Positions 58,610 through 64,000 of a DNA stretch of 64,000 nt are shown in pieces; position 1 is the stretch's first letter; every line of letters starts with the position of its first letter. Under the pieces are notes generated by a model, which was not told the origin of the DNA, did not search any database, and saw only the letters and a list, made by a program, of their open reading frames with translations. This DNA is from Choanephora cucurbitarum (lineage: Eukaryota > Mucoromycota > Mucoromycetes > Mucorales > Choanephoraceae): NCBI GenBank assembly GCA_025331435.1, contig JAIWNI010000084.1, positions 1-64,000 of the forward strand, read 5' to 3'. Both the position numbers and the translations under genes were made by a program.

Positions 58610-61570
58610 ATGTTGTCCCGTATTCAGACAAGAACATGGTCTTCAAGAAGAGTATCATGTACAATTTTACGAAAACAGCCAAATTGCCTTCCTCGCCTTC
58701 ATTCCTTCAAGACATACTCAGCACAGGCAGGAAAGATCGAGAAGGTAACTAGTAGAGGATTCAACTTATCAGAGCCATTCATCTTGTTATCTATAGTCTA
58801 GTCTGGAATACAGTCAAGAACAGACAGCTCAATTATACCTTGACAACGTATTTCCCTTAAAAGTCCATTCATTTGATATTCGACAGATGTTCTTTCGGGA
58901 TTCAAAAAGCTTTTTGGAAAGTAAAGCACATCAAGCCATTCCTTCCGATAATCTACCTTATGAATTTACCATTAAGGAAATCATTGCTCGGTAAGCCATG
59001 GGTGCATGAATGGAATGAAAAAAGTGCTGATGTTGATAATTAGAACAAAAGATGGTGGTGCCATCGTGACTTTTTCTTTCAAGAGCACAGATGGACAGAA
59101 ACTGAGTGTGGCCAAGGAGATTGTGGACAAGATCAACCATCATGTGACAACAAACAACATTGTAGCACCCTTTAACTTCCAATCTGTCCGCGCCTTCTTG
59201 GTCAAGGGCCAACCTTTTCTAGAAGACATCTTGGCCAGATACCCTACTCAACGCCTTCGCATCGAATTTCAAGGTCCAGCCGTCCATGTGGAAACACTCT
59301 ATCATCAACTCAGACCGTACGGTAAACTCTTTGATCTGGCCATCTACCCTAACCCTATCACCGCCAAAGATCCAGCCAGGTACGCCATGGCCTATTTTAC
59401 CCGTATGCGTCATGCGACCAGTGCACGTAACTGTCTGCATGGCCATGTTGTCGAGGGCACCCGTCTGAATGTGCTGTATGAACGCCAGTTGCGTACCAAC
59501 GTCGTCAAGGATTGGCTCGTCAATCATCCCAGAATCACCGTGCCTGCTGTGGCTGCCATCTTTGCCGGTATTACCTATGTCGTCTTTGATCCCATTCGAG
59601 TCTTCTTTATTACCTCGAAAGTCACTCAACGGTTTAATCCGGAGGAATATGCGCTCTATCGTTGGTTGCGTAGAGAGACCTGGGCTCGGTTGTTGCCTGT
59701 GGGGGCCACGCGTGAGGTGGAGCAGTCTCAATCGTTATGGGCTGATGATGTAGAGAAGATTGAAAAGTTAAAATCTTGGCTTGCAGAATCTCCCGGTAAG
59801 AATAAAAGACGGAAATTGGAATAAGGACTTCATGATCTGTTCTTTTAGAGACCTTTGTGTTGATCACAGGACATAAGGGAAGTGGTAAATCAGCCTTGGT
59901 GAAATCGGCTATTCAGGATAGAAAGTAATGTGTATAGGATCATCACCAACAACTCCTATTAACCTATTCAGCAGAAACAAACTCTTTATCGATTGTGAAG
60001 AACTAGCGACAGCAAGAAACCAATCAGAAATGACCAAGGGTTTGGCAAAGGAAGTGGGTTACTTTCCTGTCTTTACCTGGGCTGCTTCCATGAGTGGCAT
60101 GTTCGATACCATGATTGCAGCCACCACAGGCCAGAAGACAAGCTTTTCCTCCAGTCCCGATTCACAAATGAAAGATATTCTCGAGACAGTCGCGATTGCC
60201 CTTCGAGAGATTGTACCAAATGAAAAGGAAGCACGTCGTCGTGCCAAGGAAAACAAACATCATGTCACCCTCTTGTCGCATATCAAACATGTCGTACTGG
60301 ATCTCATTGGCAAAGAAGACCTCCAGAAAACATCGGTCGATGATGACGAGAAGGAAGGAGACGATTCAGATGAACTGACAGAGAAGTTGATTCCAATTGT
60401 CGTCATTGATAATTACATGTATCGTGAGACAGCCAAGAATGCCAAGTTATGGGAAGAATTGGCTGAATGGGCTTCTCTCTTGATTGAGAATGAAATTGCT
60501 CATGTTGTCTTTGTCAGCTCCAATGCAGGTGTCATGAAGACCTTGGGCAAAGGTAAGTTATTTAGACAGTTTAAGCCTGTTCTAAATCGATGAAACATAG
60601 CATTACCTGGTAAAAGCTTTTCTAGTATTGCCTTATCGGATGCCCCATTGGAAATGGCCATGTCGTTTATTAAGAAACAGCTGGATTCAGACATTGATGA
60701 TCCAGAATTACCCCAGGTAGTGTCTGCTTTAGGTGGAAGATTGACTGAATTAGAACTGTTGGTTCAAAAGATGAAGATGAACATGGATGCCAAAAGTAAG
60801 TCAAATCCATGTGTTTATACCTTTTTAGGCTTATGTTCTTTTTTAGCTGCCTTTGAGGATATTGTGGCTCGTAATCTGATTGAAATTCGAAAGTATGGGT
60901 TTGGCGATTCAACAGAGTGTGACACCAAGTTGGAATGGACAGCACCTCAATTCTGGACGATTGTCAAACTGCTGTCTGAAAAGAAACAGGTAAAGGCATG
61001 TTGAAGACTAAACAATAGACTGAGTGTTATTTTAGATTAACTATGATGAACTCAAATGGAGTCCTACCTTCAATGGTTCAGAAGGACCTTTGAAAGCAAT
61101 GGAAAGAGCCGAGTTAATTATCATTGTTCAGAAAGAAGGTAAGAACACACACTCTCTCTCTTTATTGAAACATGACTGACATGCCTTTAGGTCGATCTCA
61201 TTCCATTCGACCCGGTAAACCTGTGTATTATACAGTGTTTGACCGACTGATGGCAGACACGATTTTCAACGCCTCTATGGAAATTGAATCAAACATGGCT
61301 CTTAAGAAACAATCCGAGGAGAACATGGCCAAGTTGGAAGACAATATCAACAAATTGACTCATATCCATGCCCCTAGCAAACTTCCCAAGGAAATTGAGG
61401 CACGCGTTCAGTTCTTGTTGACCAAGGTGGCTTCTTGTCAAAAGAGTATAGAAGAGTATGATCATAACATCAAAAGAGCTAAAGAGAGCATCACTCAAGC
61501 ATGGGCAGAAGAACTGTCTGGTCCATCCCAGCCAAAACAAGAAAAGAAGCGAGGTTTCTTTTTCTTTTAA
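58610..61570 (+). CDS. YME2: Yme2/Prp12 mitochondrial inner-membrane protein (mitochondrial escape protein 2)
   Basis: Inner-membrane protein affecting mtDNA maintenance and nucleoid structure. Nine exons: 58610-58744, 58797-58990, 59044-59795, 59849-59924, 59975-60552, 60601-60795, 60847-60989, 61036-61138 and 61191-61570; 851 aa, as in yeast. The N-terminus is a basic mitochondrial presequence (MLSRIQTRTWSSRRVSCTIL). It is followed by an RRM-like domain (IEFQGPAVHVETLYHQLRPY, YAMAYFTRMRHA), a membrane segment (VPAVAAIFAGITYVVF) and an ATPase-like domain with a P-loop TGHKGSGKSALVKS, IDCEEL and VVIDNYMY. A C-terminal coiled coil and a short Phe run (RGFFFF) end it. Junctions all keep frame. 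Ends only 72 bp before the next start. Confidence 0.95.
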
Positions 61571-61642
61571 AACCCACAACATTTTAGAATAAACTATTTT
61601 CTTTTTTCTTTTTTTTCTTCACATTTCTTTTTTATATATAGC

Positions 61643-63232
61643 ATGAATCGGTCAATCTCAGAGAGATGGAAACAACTCCATCCAACATCTGCTGAGGATA
61701 AAATCAACAGTACGTCACCCATAAAGGAGGGGAACGATATCAAGGCATCTACATTGAAATCCATCATCAGTAACAAATTTAACCCTTCTCCCATCATTGA
61801 TGTAGTCACACATAGCACCAGTTTAGATTCAGTCAACACAAGCAGTCGTAGCAGTAGTACTCATAGTAAAATGTCAACATCATTCAATACAAGTCAAAAC
61901 TCCTTGCAAGACATCACATCCCATTTTATCGAATCCACTGATTCCCTTCATGCACACCATCTTCAGCCCTCTAGTCTACTCTTCAATTCATCCAAAAGCC
62001 ATGTCTCCAACACCCATTCAACCAACGGAAGCGACGTGCGTTCCAAATGGCCCATTCCCAGCACCATGGACGAAGTACAACGTCTGTGTGAAGCCGAACA
62101 AGCTCATGGGACCTCTTATTCACGACTGACGTTATGTCTGCACCTGATGGAAAGCGCCTTTCAAGTCGATCCTCATAACGATCTGGTCCTTTCGTCAGAC
62201 GAGGCAAGGCGGTATTCGGGTATGTTCTCGACCCTCAAGCTCACCGCAAGCTCAGATGCACCCAGCACCTTAGGAGAAGCGATGGTAACCGAATCCAAAA
62301 GGCTCTTAAAGCAACTTGCCTGTGGCAGCAACAGTATGGGCGAACGAGCCGAATCCGAAGCGCAGTTCCTGTTGGGCAATTGCTATGGCATGGGCGCCCT
62401 TGGCTGGCCCATCAATCACAAGCGCGCCTTTCAATGGTACTTTCAGGCATCGAAATATGGACACCCCGAGGCCATCTATCGAGCTGCTGTCTGTTACGAA
62501 TTAGGGATCGGCACCCACAAGGACTGTCTTCGTGCCTTCAAGTTCTATAAAAAGGCAGCCAATCTCAGTCATGTCCCAAGCATGTATAAGTTGGGCGTCA
62601 TCTTGCTGAGGGGGTATTATGGCCAACCACCTTCCAAACGAGAGGGCATCAACTGGCTTCAACGGGCTGCCTGTATTCCAGTCCAGCCAGGCGACAACCC
62701 GTCTAGAAAAACGACCGCCTTACCTCATGCGCTCCATACCTTGGCTTTGATCCACTTGACCAAAGAATGCCAAGACACCAGTGTGTTGCCGGACCCCATG
62801 TATGCCATTCAGCTGTTACGCGAGGCTGCCCAACTGGGCTATGGACCCAGTCAGGCCAAGTTGGGTGAATGCTATGAATGTGGTCGTCCCTGTCAAGAGG
62901 ATGAGGCTCAATCGATCTATTGGTATACACTGGCTGCACAACAAGATGAACCCGAGGCCTGCCTCGCTCTTTCAAGCTGGTACTTGACAGGAGCTCTCAA
63001 AACGGGTCTGTTGGTCCAGTCAGATGAACAAGCTTATTTATGGGCGCGAAAAGCAGCCAAGTTGACCCAACGTCATTTTTCAAAAACAGTGGCTGCAAAG
63101 GCTTATTTTACTTTAGGTGTCTATCATCAGAATGGCATTGGTGCAGTCAAATCGTTGACGCTGGCCAACAAATGGTACAAAAAGGCTGCACAGTATGGAC
63201 ATCCTGAAGCTTTGAAAATGACATTAAATTAA
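61643..63232 (+). CDS. SEL1-repeat protein, Chs4/Skt5-like
   Basis: Intronless, 529 aa. The first ~130 residues are Ser/Thr-rich and disordered. After that come about seven SEL1 repeats, for example AQFLLGNCYGMGALGWPIN, AIYRAAVCYELGIGTHKDC, SMYKLGVILLRGYYGQPPSK, HTLALIHLTKE, AKLGECYECGRPCQEDE, CLALSSWYLTGALKTG and AYFTLGVYHQNGIGAVKSL. The arrangement matches fungal Chs4/Skt5, which recruit or activate chitin synthase at the neck or septum. Unlike yeast Skt5 it has no C-terminal CaaX box (ends LKMTLN). A link to the chitin synthase at 7-9.7 kb is suggestive but not shown by proximity. Confidence 0.85.
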   Translation: MNRSISERWKQLHPTSAEDKINSTSPIKEGNDIKASTLKSIISNKFNPSPIIDVVTHSTSLDSVNTSSRSSSTHSKMSTSFNTSQNSLQDITSHFIESTDSLHAHHLQPSSLLFNSSKSHVSNTHSTNGSDVRSKWPIPSTMDEVQRLCEAEQAHGTSYSRLTLCLHLMESAFQVDPHNDLVLSSDEARRYSGMFSTLKLTASSDAPSTLGEAMVTESKRLLKQLACGSNSMGERAESEAQFLLGNCYGMGALGWPINHKRAFQWYFQASKYGHPEAIYRAAVCYELGIGTHKDCLRAFKFYKKAANLSHVPSMYKLGVILLRGYYGQPPSKREGINWLQRAACIPVQPGDNPSRKTTALPHALHTLALIHLTKECQDTSVLPDPMYAIQLLREAAQLGYGPSQAKLGECYECGRPCQEDEAQSIYWYTLAAQQDEPEACLALSSWYLTGALKTGLLVQSDEQAYLWARKAAKLTQRHFSKTVAAKAYFTLGVYHQNGIGAVKSLTLANKWYKKAAQYGHPEALKMTLN

Positions 63233-63267
63233 GCATGATTATTATTATTTACAACATTAAAATAAAA

Positions 63268-64000
63268 CTATTGTTTTAAGCCAAATCGTCTCAAACCAGC
63301 TGTCGATTTGGAAGGAGTAGGTACTCCTATTAAGCTTACTGTACGTGATAATCGTGCAGTGGAAGCAGTTGGGTGAGGGAAATCTAGCGAAGTTTGTGGT
63401 CTGGGTCTTATTTGTTTACTTTGTGATGCAAACATCGATGTCATACCAAGCGACGAATTACTTCGCGAAGAAGGTGCTGGAATATGACTTGCTCTTCTAC
63501 TGAGTTGACTTAGACGACTGATGGAGCCATGTTGAGGATTTGTGACGATAGTGGACTTTGTGCGTTGAGGTATAGGTGGTGCATTCCCAGGCTTGGCCAA
63601 GGGTGAGAGTGCATGATGTACTGATATACTGGATGCCCTTTTGGCCAATTGAGAAGTACGGGGTCTGGCATCAGACTGGCCTTCAGGATGGATAAGGGAG
63701 GATTTGCGACGAGATGCCACAGACTTGTGGTCCAGTGGTGCTGAGCGAGAGGTGACAGATGAACTGGCGGTGGAAGAAGAGGAAGTGGAGGTAGAGGCAC
63801 TGAGATGGAGACGAGAGCCCCGGGTTGCAGTGGATTGAGAGTGTAAGCTGATGTCACTATTCGATCGATCCCATTTTCTATGGTCTTTGGGAGATTGTAA
63901 TCGAGAAGATTTGGCACCCACATGATAATCTACAAAAGACATGATGAGAGGATTGCCTAGTCTATGCTATTTTCTTGAACATACCATAAAATGGTGTATT
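63268..64000 (-). CDS. Ser/Arg-rich low-complexity protein, C-terminal part (cut by window edge)
   Basis: The last exon is open from its acceptor (TTTTGTAG|AT at 63929) to the stop at 63268. A donor GTATGT at 63984 ends an exon piece at 63985-64000, and splicing gives ...NTPFYDYHVGAKSS. The alternative, an ATG at 63942 as the true start, is possible but less likely. The 220 residues are disordered, rich in Ser, Arg and Pro, with repeats of S-x-x-R-x-S (SRLSQLSRRAS, RRKSSLIH) and PPIPQRTKS, an SH3-binding-like proline motif. No domain is seen in the part present. Its stop lies 36 bp from the SEL1 gene's stop. Confidence 0.6.

Noticed and set aside
59219..59731. 170-codon minus-strand ORF over YME2
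   Set aside because: Shadow of the third YME2 exon, which matches the family throughout.

Overview
The window is nuclear DNA of a filamentous fungus, most likely an early-diverging one of the order Mucorales (Rhizopus/Mucor type). The sequence shows AT-rich intergenic DNA, genes cut by many short introns (about 50-95 bp, mostly GTAAGT...YAG), and a full set of eukaryotic housekeeping proteins. The genus is inferred, not proven. I rebuilt 26 coding genes with some confidence by splicing: for nearly every multi-exon model the exon lengths add up to a whole number of codons and the junctions restore family motifs. No tRNA, rRNA or CRISPR was seen.

Layout. 1-0.57 kb: 5' end of translation elongation factor 1-alpha (minus). 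2.6-11.7 kb (all minus): an SH3-RasGEF, a chitin synthase, and an alpha/beta-hydrolase of the yeast Eht1/Eeb1 type. 11.7-14.2 kb: gene-poor, with decayed coding remnants. 14.2-20.9 kb: a small cysteine protein, prohibitin-1, a PIG-X/Pbn1 subunit, ESCRT-0 Vps27 and acetyl-CoA synthetase. 20.9-23.5 kb: empty. 23.5-31.3 kb: Kre33/NAT10 RNA acetyltransferase, a fucosyltransferase-like type II membrane protein, a DUF1752 protein and a WS/DGAT acyltransferase. 31.3-34.2 kb: empty apart from an 85-bp hairpin element. 34.2-39.6 kb: a secreted polygalacturonase, a Vac7 protein and an FMN-binding PNPOx-like protein. 39.6-47.4 kb: a degenerate, repeat-rich segment with a rearranged 455-bp repeat, a GC-rich island and decayed genes, one with a PD-(D/E)XK-like motif. 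47.4-64 kb: dense again, with a Cdc12-type septin, DAHP synthase, a nucleostemin-type GTPase, Sem1/Dss1, a secreted helical protein, a small membrane protein, exosome Rrp43, a CreA/Mig1-like zinc finger, Yme2, a SEL1-repeat (Chs4/Skt5-like) protein and a Ser-rich protein running off the right edge.

The genes are not operons or a metabolic cluster. Recurrent themes are cell wall and polarity (chitin synthase, Chs4-like, septin, RasGEF), endomembrane traffic (Vps27, Vac7, Pbn1), ribosome/RNA work (Kre33, GNL3-like, Rrp43), mitochondria (prohibitin, Yme2) and two-carbon/lipid metabolism (acetyl-CoA synthetase, WS/DGAT, Eht1-like). Splicing shows two quirks: one GC-AG intron, and several AAG acceptors where the reading frame excludes a YAG. 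The clearest undescribed material is in the degenerate 39.6-47.4 kb block.
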